A stretch of DNA of 64,000 bases from Planctomycetota bacterium (GTDB taxonomy: Bacteria; Planctomycetota; UBA1135; JACQFD01): the NCBI GenBank assembly GCA_016200225.1, contig JACQFD010000004.1, positions 186,001 to 250,000 of the forward strand, given 5' to 3'. This document shows positions 1-8,111 of this stretch, piece after piece. The position numbers and the translations under genes were made by a program. Under the pieces are notes generated by a model. The model made no database searches, had not been told where the DNA came from, and saw only the letters and a program-made list of their open reading frames with translations. Each line of letters starts with the position of its first letter. Within the stretch, counting starts at the first letter, position 1.

Positions 1-2188
1 CGGGCGGCGAATCGTCGAAAAATAATAATCCATTGTTCGCATCGCCCTGAACCTGATCGATCACGGGCACGACCTTCGGACGATCGGCGCGCTTGCCGAC
101 GAGGAATCCGAGACCGTTGTCCAATGTTACAACTTCGCCGACTTTCACTTCGCGACTATTACGATCGCCAATTTTAACAATCTTGAGCGGCAGTCCCGGC
201 GCGGAAACCATTCGATAACGATGGACGGCCGGAGAACGCCAGTGATCCCACGTGACGTGGACGCGCGCGCGCATGCCGTCGACGATGAAAACGCCGTGGT
301 CAGGATCGTTCGATTCCTCTTCATTTTCGTAATACCACTCGGTCTTTACCATTCGATTTTGCGAATCGACGATTTCTAACAAAACGCCGCCGTCGGTCGG
401 ACGCTGCATTTCGAGCGGCGTCTTCCCGAGCGCGGGAATCATCTTGTTGGAGACGGGGTCGGCGATCAGGCGCGCATCGGGCAGCGCGTTCAAGATCTTG
501 ACGCTGGCATCGCCTTTCGAAGTCTTAAATTTAAACGTTCCATTCTTTGCAATCGGGACCGTCGCCGCCGGTTTCAGCGGGCTCGCTTGTGTAAATATAT
601 GAATCGTGCCAAGCGCGTCGCCCTCGAACGGCATCGCGAGTTTCGCGTCCTGCTCCGCGGCGTTGATGGCCGATTCATAACGAATCCGCGCGCCGGGGAC
701 TTTGTCGAAAACGGATTGAAAATCCCCGTTCGCGACGAGAAATCCCTCGAATTGATTATTTTGATATTCATAACGAACCTTGAGCGCCGGCCCCTGCCGT
801 TCGAAATCGTTCGACGGGTCCTCGCCTTCGGTGCGTTCCGCGAGATCGAATCCGATGCTCGCGCGCGGCCAATGCTCCAATACGCGAACGACCGTTTTGG
901 GTTCGCCGCGCCCCTGATCGTCATATTCGAAGGGCATCTGCCGCCCTTTCCAGATTTCGAAATGACTATAACTCGCCATCGAACGCGACGGCGGATCCTG
1001 AATGAACTTTACTTCAATATTATCGCGATAATCGGCGTGAAACTTATCGAGTCTCACCGCGAACGGACGCTCGGGCGTGCCGAAGAATAGTCTTCTGTAA
1101 TCATAGGTCTGAAATGATGAAGACTCTCTCGGAATGAACTCCTCGTTCGGGCTCATCGGCGGATATAATGATAACCGAACAACGCCGCGCTCCTCCGTGA
1201 GGCGCAACCAGAAGCCGCCCGTGATCGCCGTCATCACGCCGAGGTGCGTTACTAAGAATCCAATGCGGTCGCGCGGCGTCAATAACGATTTCAAATCCCA
1301 CAAAAGCGCGGCGGGTAATTTACTTATAAATCCGAAACCGGGCGAACCCTGCGCGATCGAGCGCGCGATGCCGCGCCGGAAGGTATTGGTTAGAACGATT
1401 AGAAATAACAATCCCGTCAGCGTGCTGAACCAGTCGCTCGCCCACGCGCCTTTCGCCGTGTCGGTGCCGCTCAATTGCGATTTTCTCGAAAATTCATAAA
1501 AACCGTCGAAAAAGCCGCGATTTTCGAAAATAAACTTTTGTATTTCGATGCCGCGCGCGCGTCCGTTGAACGCCGTGCGCATGCCGCTCTCCTCCTGCTT
1601 CGCGACGCGCTCGCCGTAATGGCGACCGACGCGTTCGAGCGGATTGCTCATTTTCGGACGCGACGTCGGCTCGAGCGGACTATCGGCGGAATTCTCCTCT
1701 TCGAACGGTAGTTTCGTCGCCGGCATGCCGATGCCATAGAGATGCGTCACATGATACAAAAAATATCCGGTCGCCCACGCGAAATCGTCCTTGAATTTCG
1801 TCTCCTGTTCATCGGCTGACAGACGACGGCCATTTTCGTCATATCGATGCGCATTCGGGTCCCGCGGCGGAATCAATACGGATAAAATCGAACCTAACAG
1901 AAAAAACACGAGGATCGCGACGCCGACGCGGATCGATAGAAAGAATTCGAACACGGCGCGCCACGACAATACTAAAAAACTCACGGCCGCCAGCGAACCG
2001 GATACCACAAATACGATCGTCGATGTCGTGAGATGCCATTCGTTCGACGCCCATGCGCGAAGACCCGTTCCGAGCCCCCATGCAAAGAAACAAATGGCCA
2101 GCACCGCGAGAAACGCCTTCGGCCACGTCCACGCTTCGAGTCGGAGTCTCTGCGGAGCCGGCGCGGGCGATTCTAAATTCTTTGACAT
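1..2188 (-). CDS. ResB-like cytochrome c biogenesis membrane protein (3' end outside window)
   Basis: An open frame runs from an ATG at 2188 to the left edge (at least 729 codons), so the C-terminus is missing. The N-terminus has three hydrophobic segments (about residues 28-48, 57-79 and 84-107); the third, with RVGVAILVFFLLGSILSVLIP-like sequence, resembles the start of ResB/Ccs1 proteins. Two further segments follow (WFSTLTGLLFLIVLTNTF and IGFLVTHLGVMTAITGGF), then a long hydrophilic, presumably periplasmic, region without membrane segments up to the edge. ResB proteins help deliver haem to apocytochromes c together with CcsA. The length exceeds a usual ResB, so a ResB-CcsA fusion beyond the edge is possible but not visible. 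The polyprenyl synthase gene lies 24 bp upstream in the same direction (it ends at 2213), so the two may be co-transcribed. The family call is moderately sure. Confidence 0.7.
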   Translation of the reverse strand, partial: MSKNLESPAPAPQRLRLEAWTWPKAFLAVLAICFFAWGLGTGLRAWASNEWHLTTSTIVFVVSGSLAAVSFLVLSWRAVFEFFLSIRVGVAILVFFLLGSILSVLIPPRDPNAHRYDENGRRLSADEQETKFKDDFAWATGYFLYHVTHLYGIGMPATKLPFEEENSADSPLEPTSRPKMSNPLERVGRHYGERVAKQEESGMRTAFNGRARGIEIQKFIFENRGFFDGFYEFSRKSQLSGTDTAKGAWASDWFSTLTGLLFLIVLTNTFRRGIARSIAQGSPGFGFISKLPAALLWDLKSLLTPRDRIGFLVTHLGVMTAITGGFWLRLTEERGVVRLSLYPPMSPNEEFIPRESSSFQTYDYRRLFFGTPERPFAVRLDKFHADYRDNIEVKFIQDPPSRSMASYSHFEIWKGRQMPFEYDDQGRGEPKTVVRVLEHWPRASIGFDLAERTEGEDPSNDFERQGPALKVRYEYQNNQFEGFLVANGDFQSVFDKVPGARIRYESAINAAEQDAKLAMPFEGDALGTIHIFTQASPLKPAATVPIAKNGTFKFKTSKGDASVKILNALPDARLIADPVSNKMIPALGKTPLEMQRPTDGGVLLEIVDSQNRMVKTEWYYENEEESNDPDHGVFIVDGMRARVHVTWDHWRSPAVHRYRMVSAPGLPLKIVKIGDRNSREVKVGEVVTLDNGLGFLVGKRADRPKVVPVIDQVQGDANNGLLFFDDSPP

Positions 2189-2212
2189 CGGTTTCGTTTT
2201 GTTAAATTAAGA

Positions 2213-3331
2213 TTACCAACGCCGATGCAAAATATATTCCGCCATCGATTGCAAACAATTCCGCGCCGGGCACGCCGGAAGCGATTGTAAACTTTCGACC
2301 GCGGAATGAATATAACGATCCGCGAGGGCGTAGGAGGCTTCGAGGCCTTCGCGCAGGCGGAATTCGGGCGCCAGCAACTTTTGCGCGTTCGCCGCGGACT
2401 TCGCGTGCGCCTCGGGCGTCAGGAGTTCTCCGTTCGTTTCGTCCTGAAATTGTTTTGCAATCGTAAAGATCTCGCGGATGCGCGCGCGCTGCGCGTCGTT
2501 CGAATCGCGCATCATGTAAATGATCGGAAGTGTAATTTTACCTTCCGAAACGTCGGTGCCGAGCGATTTGCCGACGACTTCCTCGCTGCCGTCGAGATCG
2601 AGGCAGTCGTCGACGATTTGAAACGCGAGTCCGAGCGCGCGTCCGTAATCGCGGGCTTTTGTAACAACAGATTCGTTCGCGCCCGCGTACAGCGCGCCGA
2701 GTTCGGCCGACGCCGCGTAGAGCGACGCCGTTTTCGCGTCGATCATTTCAATATAACGATCTTCCGAAATTGTAAAATCAAGCCGGGCGCGCGATTGTTC
2801 GATTTCGCCGCGGCAGACCGTGGCCGTGATTTCCGCGAGAATGCGCGAGCAGGCCTGCTCTTCGAGTTTTGTAGATAATGCGAATGCCCGCGCGTACGTC
2901 CAGTCGCCGAGCAGCACCGCGACATTATTACCGAAACGCGAATTCACCGTCGGAACGCGGCGGCGCGTGTCGGCGTGGTCGAGGACGTCGTCGTGGACGA
3001 GCGTCGCCATGTGTATCATTTCGACGATCGCGGCAATTTTAACATGCGAGGATGTTAACGATCCGCACGCGCGGCCTGCTAACAATACGACCGCCGCCCG
3101 CAGGCGTTTTCCGCGGTAACGGCGGGCGTGCGCCGAAATCTCCAATACCGCTGCCGATGTGCTGGAAAGTTCCGTGCCCGAGAGTTCGCGATTCAACTCG
3201 ACGCTCGACAATTCGAGCTCTTCCGCGATCGGCGCGACGAGCGCGCGAAGTTCGCGTTCGCGCGATGCGCGCGCGGCGTCGGACGCATCCTTAACAATCG
3301 CGGGATTAGTGTGCGGCGAATTCGCGCTCAT
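2213..3331 (-). CDS. Long-chain polyprenyl diphosphate synthase
   Basis: Trans-isoprenyl diphosphate synthase, condensing IPP units onto an allylic diphosphate to make the side chain of a respiratory quinone or a similar lipid. Both aspartate-rich motifs are present: HDDVLDHADTRR (first DDxxD) and QIVDDCLDLDGS (second), followed by the usual GKSLGTDVSEGKITLP segment. An alanine five residues before the first motif is typical of enzymes making long chains. I chose the ATG at 3331 because GGAGG sits 8 nt upstream (3340-3344 on the complement) and because longer versions (from 3409 or 3445) overlap the mobA gene by over 100 bp. Even so it overlaps the mobA 3' end by 26 bp, implying coupled translation. 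Chain length and product cannot be read from sequence. Confidence 0.88.
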   Translation of the reverse strand: MSANSPHTNPAIVKDASDAARASRERELRALVAPIAEELELSSVELNRELSGTELSSTSAAVLEISAHARRYRGKRLRAAVVLLAGRACGSLTSSHVKIAAIVEMIHMATLVHDDVLDHADTRRRVPTVNSRFGNNVAVLLGDWTYARAFALSTKLEEQACSRILAEITATVCRGEIEQSRARLDFTISEDRYIEMIDAKTASLYAASAELGALYAGANESVVTKARDYGRALGLAFQIVDDCLDLDGSEEVVGKSLGTDVSEGKITLPIIYMMRDSNDAQRARIREIFTIAKQFQDETNGELLTPEAHAKSAANAQKLLAPEFRLREGLEASYALADRYIHSAVESLQSLPACPARNCLQSMAEYILHRRW

Positions 3332-4088
3332 GCGCGCATCCTCCGCTTCCGGCGACGCGCCCCTGTTCTGCGCGGATCCGCTGCTCAGCGCGGATCCGCT
3401 TTTCGGCATGGATCCGTCTGGCAACGTCGAGGCTCGCTGGATCATTAATATTAAGAAATTCGGAGGGATCGTTCGTTAAAGATTCAATCGCTACAAATCG
3501 AACGTTCGCGCCGTCAAGCGCCGCGCGCTCGTTTTTGGAACCGCGCGCCGTTTCCAGCGGATACGGATTTACGATTCGATGAATTGATGTTTGCAAAGCC
3601 TCTCGCAGGATCCGTGCCACGCGAGGTCGATAGGCCGCGACGAGCGGCTCCGCCCCCTTTTCTCCTACGGGAATCACGACGTCGACGTCGGGATTGGCCA
3701 TGGCGATTATTAAAATCCGTTCCAACGTGCATGTTTCGACAAGCGGCACATCGCAGGCGCACACGATCACCCATTCGCGCGCCGCGAATGCTTCCAAACC
3801 GGCGATCATCCCGCCGAGCGGTCCCGAGGTTTCAATGGCATCGGGAATGCAACGCAAATCGAGATACGCATAGCGAGCGCCATCCGATGCACTGAGGAGA
3901 ATCTCGCAGGCGACACCCGAAAGCGCGCGGCGCACGCGTCCCGCGAACGTCTCGCCGCCTCCGGCGTCCAATGTTAATAATGCTTTGTCCGTTCCCATCC
4001 GGCGGCTGCGGCCGCCACATAACAATAATCCACCCGCGCGCGCGTCACCGCCAGTACCATTTACGTAAGCGCCGTTCCATGGCCCCAT
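3306..4088 (-). CDS. mobA: Molybdenum cofactor guanylyltransferase MobA
   Basis: Nucleotidyltransferase of the MobA family, which attaches GMP to molybdopterin. The N-terminal signature GGLLLCGGRSRRMGTDKALL (about residues 18-37) matches the GTP-binding loop LxGGxSxRMGxDK; VCACDVPLV near residue 112 carries the metal-binding aspartate, and FLNINDPASL is the usual C-terminal strand. After this the protein has an unusual tail of about 35 residues containing a hexapeptide-like repeat (RIHAEK, RIRAEQ, RIRAEQ) that overlaps the start of the polyprenyl synthase gene. No good Shine-Dalgarno precedes the ATG at 4088, but no other in-frame start lies before the signature. A MobA/MobB-like or other small nucleotidyltransferase role is the alternative. 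Confidence 0.85.
   Translation of the reverse strand: MGPWNGAYVNGTGGDARAGGLLLCGGRSRRMGTDKALLTLDAGGGETFAGRVRRALSGVACEILLSASDGARYAYLDLRCIPDAIETSGPLGGMIAGLEAFAAREWVIVCACDVPLVETCTLERILIIAMANPDVDVVIPVGEKGAEPLVAAYRPRVARILREALQTSIHRIVNPYPLETARGSKNERAALDGANVRFVAIESLTNDPSEFLNINDPASLDVARRIHAEKRIRAEQRIRAEQGRVAGSGGCAHEREFAAH
3360..3420. repeat. Short direct repeats around GCGGATCCGC in the mobA/polyprenyl synthase overlap
   Basis: Three copies of a degenerate ~18-bp unit centred on GGATCC lie here; two contain the self-complementary decamer GCGGATCCGC. On the complement they encode the RI(H/R)AE(K/Q) repeats of the MobA tail. Confidence 0.6.
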
Positions 4089-4172
4089 GTCTTTGCGGTT
4101 GTGTCCGTAGTTTGGTTAAATTTAGGAATGCAATCGCGTATTTGAATGCAAACTAAATGAACGCCGCGAGGT

Positions 4173-4376
4173 CTAGGATTTTTTCGCCGTTTCTTCGTTT
4201 TTCGCTTCGGCCGTCTTGCGCGCGTCGTCCTCGCTTTCGCGAAGTCCTTTCTTAAATTCGGAAACGCCGCGTCCGAGATTTCGCATCGTGTCCGGAATTC
4301 TGCCGGCTCCAAAAAGGAGAACGAGAACTCCCACGATCATTAATATTTGCAAAGCGCTGTCGAGAGCAAGGAACAT
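4173..4376 (-). CDS. tatA: Twin-arginine translocase subunit TatA/TatE
   Basis: A 67-residue protein with a single N-terminal membrane helix (about residues 8-23, ILMIVGVLVLLFGAG), followed by the conserved hinge and amphipathic helix (GRIPDTMRNLGRGVSEFKKG) and a charged Lys/Glu-rich tail, exactly the TatA/E layout. TatA oligomers form the pore through which folded proteins with RR-signal peptides cross the membrane. It is separated from mobA by about 85 bp. No tatC is present in this window. Length and motif order are normal for the family. Confidence 0.93.
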   Translation of the reverse strand: MFLALDSALQILMIVGVLVLLFGAGRIPDTMRNLGRGVSEFKKGLRESEDDARKTAEAKNEETAKKS

Positions 4377-4693
4377 GTTGGCTACCTAATGGGTCGCGGT
4401 GCTTGGAAGTGGTTTCATAAGTATCTCGAAGAGCGAGCGCGTGCAATCGTCGTTCAGCGAAAGGCGCCTCTCCGCAGGCGACCCAGTAGGGTCGCCGAGG
4501 ACGAGACTACGATGCGATGGACGACGAGGGCCGCGCGCAGCTCGAGAGACTTATGAATCCACTTCTAGGATTCGGTAAATATTACGTGGAACGGGCGGTA
4601 CGACTGAATTCTAGTTCAAACATCATACCGATGAAAGGAATCGGGCGCGCCGCTCGCGCGCCCAATCGACGAAAATTTCAATCCAAACAGCGA
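4377..4693. other. Non-coding stretch between tatA and sucD with two hairpins
   Basis: No convincing gene on either strand. It must contain the tatA promoter and the 3' end of the sucCD transcript. Two perfect 8-bp stems are visible: 4477-4496 (GGCGACCC, loop AGTA, GGGTCGCC) and 4643-4663 (GGGCGCGC, loop CGCTC, GCGCGCCC). The second lies just past the sucD stop and may act as a transcription end, although no T-run follows it. Confidence 0.5.
4643..4663 (-). terminator. Possible terminator hairpin downstream of sucCD
   Basis: A perfect 8-bp G/C-only stem with a 5-nt loop begins 30 bp beyond the sucD stop codon. The following bases on the minus strand (GATTCCTTTC) are only weakly T-rich, so this is not a textbook intrinsic terminator. 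Confidence 0.35.
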
Positions 4694-5635
4694 TCAACCG
4701 TTGGCCGCGCGATCGTAAATCTCCCGTTCGCGGAGCAATTTCTCCATCGTCGTGCCGATTGCGGAAGGGTTTGGAGCGACGGCGATGCCCGCGGCCCGGA
4801 GCGCCGCCACTTTCTCGGCCGCGGTGCCCTTGCCACCCGCGATGATCGCGCCCGCGTGTCCCATGCGTTTGCCCGGAGGGGCGGTGGTGCCCGCGATGAA
4901 ACCAACGACCGGTTTTGTAAATTGTCCCGACCGGACGAATTCGGCCGCTTCCTCCTCCATGCTGCCGCCAATTTCACCAATCATCACGACGGCGTCGGTG
5001 GCGGGATCGTTTTGAAACGCTTTCAACACGTCGACGAACTGCGTTCCGTTCACCGGATCGCCGCCGATGCCGACGCACGTCGACTGGCCCAACTTTAACG
5101 ATGTGAGCTGCCACACCGCCTCGTATGTTAACGTTCCGCTGCGCGAAACGACGCCGACGCGCCCGGGTTTATGAATATATCCCGGCATGATACCAATCTT
5201 ACAACCGCGCCGCTGCGCGCCGGTGCCCGGCGTGATGACGCCGGGGCAATTCGGTCCGATCAAGCGTCCGCCGGTGCGCGCCAATGTTTGTTTTACGCGA
5301 ACCATATCCAATATTGGAATGCCTTCCGTAATACAAACGATCAGTTGTATTCCCGCGGACGCCGCTTCGCAGATCGCGTCGCCCGCGAACGCCGCCGGAA
5401 CATAAATTACAGATGCTTTCGCGCCGGTTTTTTGCACCGCGGATTCGACAGTATCAAATACCGGAAGTTCGGCCTTGCTCTGCGGACCGATCCATTTCGT
5501 GCCGCCTTTGCCGGGAGTCACTCCGGCCACCATCCGCGTCCCGTAAATGCAGGCCTGATCTGTATGAAACGTTCCGTTGGCGCCGGTGATGCCTTGACAC
5601 AGAACGGGCGTGTCGCCGTTGACGAAAATGCTCAT
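4694..5635 (-). CDS. sucD: Succinyl-CoA ligase (ADP/GDP-forming) alpha subunit
   Basis: Alpha subunit of succinyl-CoA synthetase, the substrate-level phosphorylation step of the TCA cycle. The N-terminal CoA-binding Rossmann domain ([15 protein letters not shown], residues 11-25) and the phosphohistidine loop are clear: [11 protein letters not shown] places the active-site His at residue 260, and [14 protein letters not shown] precedes it. Length (313 aa) is slightly above the usual ~290 because of an insertion near residues 136-144 ([18 protein letters not shown], where most family members read [12 protein letters not shown]). The gene starts 2 bp after the sucC stop, so the two subunits are co-translated. 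Confidence 0.97.
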   Translation of the reverse strand: MSIFVNGDTPVLCQGITGANGTFHTDQACIYGTRMVAGVTPGKGGTKWIGPQSKAELPVFDTVESAVQKTGAKASVIYVPAAFAGDAICEAASAGIQLIVCITEGIPILDMVRVKQTLARTGGRLIGPNCPGVITPGTGAQRRGCKIGIMPGYIHKPGRVGVVSRSGTLTYEAVWQLTSLKLGQSTCVGIGGDPVNGTQFVDVLKAFQNDPATDAVVMIGEIGGSMEEEAAEFVRSGQFTKPVVGFIAGTTAPPGKRMGHAGAIIAGGKGTAAEKVAALRAAGIAVAPNPSAIGTTMEKLLREREIYDRAANG

Positions 5636-5637
5636 GT

Positions 5638-6825
5638 TTAGCGGGCGCTCCCGGATTTGTTATTCGTTTGAATGAGATTACAGATTTTTTCGGCGGCTTC
5701 GTTGAGCGAGGCCGCGGACGTGATCGGAAGTCCGCTGGTTGCTAATATTTCGCGGCCGCGCTCGACGTTCGTCCCCTCGAGGCGGACGACGAGCGGCACG
5801 CGCAATTGTATCTCGCGCGCCGCCGCGACGACGCCTTCGGCGATCATGTCGCACTTGGCGATGCCGCCGAAGATGTTAACTAAGATTCCCTTCACGTGCG
5901 GATCGGAGACTAATATTTTGAACGCCGCCGCGACTTTCTCGCGCGTCGTGCCGCCGCCGACGTCGAGAAAATTGGCGGGCCGCCCGCCGTGCAATTGTAT
6001 CGTATCCATCGTCGCCATCGCGAGTCCGGCTCCGTTCACCATACAACCGATGTTGCCGTCGAGCGCGATATACGATAAATCGAATTTCGACGCTTCGATC
6101 TCCTTCGGATCCTCTTCGTTAAGATCGCGATACGCCGCGAGTTCGGGATGGCGGTAAAGTCCGTTCGAGTCGAAATTAATCTTAGCGTCGAGCGCGAGCA
6201 CCTGGCCGTCTTTTGTAGTCACGAGCGGATTGATCTCCGCGATCGAACAATCGAGCTCGACATACGCTTTCGCGAGCGATTGTAACAATTTCACGGCCTT
6301 GTTAACCAAATCACCCGGAATGCCGACGCCGTAGGCGAGCCGGCGCGCTTGAAACGCCCACAATCCGGCCGACGGCTCGAACGCTTCTCTTAATATCTTT
6401 TCCGGATGATTCGCCGCCACTTCCTCGATTTCCATGCCGCCCTCCGAGGACGCCATCACGACGGGCAACCCGAGTCGCCGGTCGAGCGCGATGCCAAAAT
6501 AAAATTCTTTATCGATCGCGCTGCCTTTTTCGACCCAGCATGTCTTAACAATTCGTCCCTCCGGGCCGGTCTGGTGCGTCACGAGCGACTTACCGAGGAT
6601 CGACTCCCCGGCCGCGCGCGCCTCGGCCGCGGATTTAACCAATTTAACGCCGCCGGCCTTGCCGCGCCCGCCCGCGTGGATCTGCGCCTTGACGACGGCG
6701 ACGGGCGAACCCAGTTGTTCATAAGCTTTGCCGCACGCCTCGGGCGACGTTGCAACAACTCCGTCGGGCACGGGCACGCCCATGCGTTTTAACAATTCTT
6801 TTGCTTGGTATTCGTGAATTTTCAT
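5638..6825 (-). CDS. sucC: Succinyl-CoA ligase (ADP/GDP-forming) beta subunit
   Basis: Beta subunit of succinyl-CoA synthetase, an ATP-grasp protein that binds the nucleotide and pairs with SucD. The start is set at 6825 because the family begins [20 protein letters not shown]; the frame stays open upstream but that extension resembles no SucC. Motifs: [14 protein letters not shown] near residue 50 (ATP-grasp), [20 protein letters not shown] near 195, and [17 protein letters not shown] near 270 in the ligase domain. The 395-residue length is normal. It is the first gene of a sucC-sucD unit and diverges from the dCTP deaminase gene across a 153-bp gap that should hold both promoters. Confidence 0.97.
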   Translation of the reverse strand: MKIHEYQAKELLKRMGVPVPDGVVATSPEACGKAYEQLGSPVAVVKAQIHAGGRGKAGGVKLVKSAAEARAAGESILGKSLVTHQTGPEGRIVKTCWVEKGSAIDKEFYFGIALDRRLGLPVVMASSEGGMEIEEVAANHPEKILREAFEPSAGLWAFQARRLAYGVGIPGDLVNKAVKLLQSLAKAYVELDCSIAEINPLVTTKDGQVLALDAKINFDSNGLYRHPELAAYRDLNEEDPKEIEASKFDLSYIALDGNIGCMVNGAGLAMATMDTIQLHGGRPANFLDVGGGTTREKVAAAFKILVSDPHVKGILVNIFGGIAKCDMIAEGVVAAAREIQLRVPLVVRLEGTNVERGREILATSGLPITSAASLNEAAEKICNLIQTNNKSGSAR

Positions 6826-6978
6826 TGATGATGTTCGTTCGGCGCAACGGAACGGCGCGGACTTCGGCCGACCGGTGCGCGGATTTGAAACCCGCGAGTT
6901 TACAAAGCGGCCGGCGCCTTTCGACGGTCGATTCGTTTGGTTTCTTATTGGCCTCGCTTGCGTCAAACTCCGCTCCGC

Positions 6979-8106
6979 ATGTCAGCACCTCCGAAAAAGA
7001 ACGGCATCCTCGTCGACTTCGAATTGCGCGCGCTGTTTGAGGGCGAGCACTTGCGTTCGTCCGTCCCCTACGAAATCGCGCAGATCCAACCCGCCTCGGT
7101 CGACCTTCGACTTGGCGCGATCGGACACCGCGTGCGCGCGGGATTTCTGCCGGAAAACAAAACAGTCGCCCAGCGTTGCTCCGAACTCGCCATCGAAGCG
7201 CTCCATCTTTCGCGCGGCGCCGTGCTCGAACCCGGCGGCATATACTTAATATTACTTTTGGAAGAATTCAATTTGCCGCCGGACGTCTCCGCGCGCAGCA
7301 ATCCCAAGTCAACGACGGGACGGCTCGATTTGTTTACAAGAGTGCTGCTCGATCGAAATGCAAGATTCGACGACGTGCCGGCCGGTTATCGCGGCCCGCT
7401 TTACATCGAAGTCGCGCCGAGGTCGTTTCCCGTGCGCGTGCGCACGGGCGACCGGCTGACGCAGCAGCGTTTTTTCCGCGGAAATTGTGCATTGTCCGAC
7501 GGGGAACTCCGCGAACTCGCGGCGCGCGAAACGCTCGCGTTTACAGAAAACGGCGCGCCGATCGATGCTAATAATCTGCTGTTCGACGGCGACGGCGGCA
7601 TCGCGTTTCGTTTGCAACTCTCGGGCGCGGGCCCCGTCGGTTATCGCGCGCGGCATTATACAGATGTCGTCGATCTCTCGCGCGACTTGGCGCACGACCC
7701 GAACGAATTTTGGGATCCCGTGTTTGCAAAACAGGGCTCGCTCATCGTTGAACCCGAGCAGTTTTATATTTTCTCTTCGAAGGAGCGGCTGCGCGTTCCC
7801 CCCGGTTACGCCGCCGAAATGCTCCCGATCGACGTCGGCGTCGGCGAACTGCGCACGAATTACGCGGGCTTTTTCGACCCCGGATTTGGCTGTGGGGACG
7901 AGGATCCGCGAGGGACGCCCGCCATTCTGGAGGTGCGCCCGCACGACGTGCCTTTCCTCGTCGACGACGGGCAGGTGTTTTTCCGCCTCCGTTTTTTCCG
8001 ATGTAGCCAGGAACCGCGCGTGCTTTACGGCGCGGACGGCGCGGGCTCGCACTACGGCCGGCAGTCGCTCGCGCTCGCACGGCAATTCCGCCCGCCCAAT
8101 GCATAA
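6979..8106 (+). CDS. dcd: Two-domain dCTP deaminase (DCD family)
   Basis: Resembles the long, bimodular 2'-deoxycytidine 5'-triphosphate deaminase family, in which two dUTPase-like folds are joined in one chain of about 360-380 residues; here 375. The first half carries [16 protein letters not shown] and later [20 protein letters not shown], corresponding to the SxxGR-type nucleotide-binding region; the second half repeats the pattern ([36 protein letters not shown]). The enzyme converts dCTP to dUTP for thymidylate synthesis. The start at the ATG in 6979 gives [13 protein letters not shown], matching the family N-terminus. It is followed after 5 bp by the first large anchored protein gene. 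Confidence 0.82.
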   Translation: MSAPPKKNGILVDFELRALFEGEHLRSSVPYEIAQIQPASVDLRLGAIGHRVRAGFLPENKTVAQRCSELAIEALHLSRGAVLEPGGIYLILLLEEFNLPPDVSARSNPKSTTGRLDLFTRVLLDRNARFDDVPAGYRGPLYIEVAPRSFPVRVRTGDRLTQQRFFRGNCALSDGELRELAARETLAFTENGAPIDANNLLFDGDGGIAFRLQLSGAGPVGYRARHYTDVVDLSRDLAHDPNEFWDPVFAKQGSLIVEPEQFYIFSSKERLRVPPGYAAEMLPIDVGVGELRTNYAGFFDPGFGCGDEDPRGTPAILEVRPHDVPFLVDDGQVFFRLRFFRCSQEPRVLYGADGAGSHYGRQSLALARQFRPPNA

Positions 8107-8111
8107 CAATC

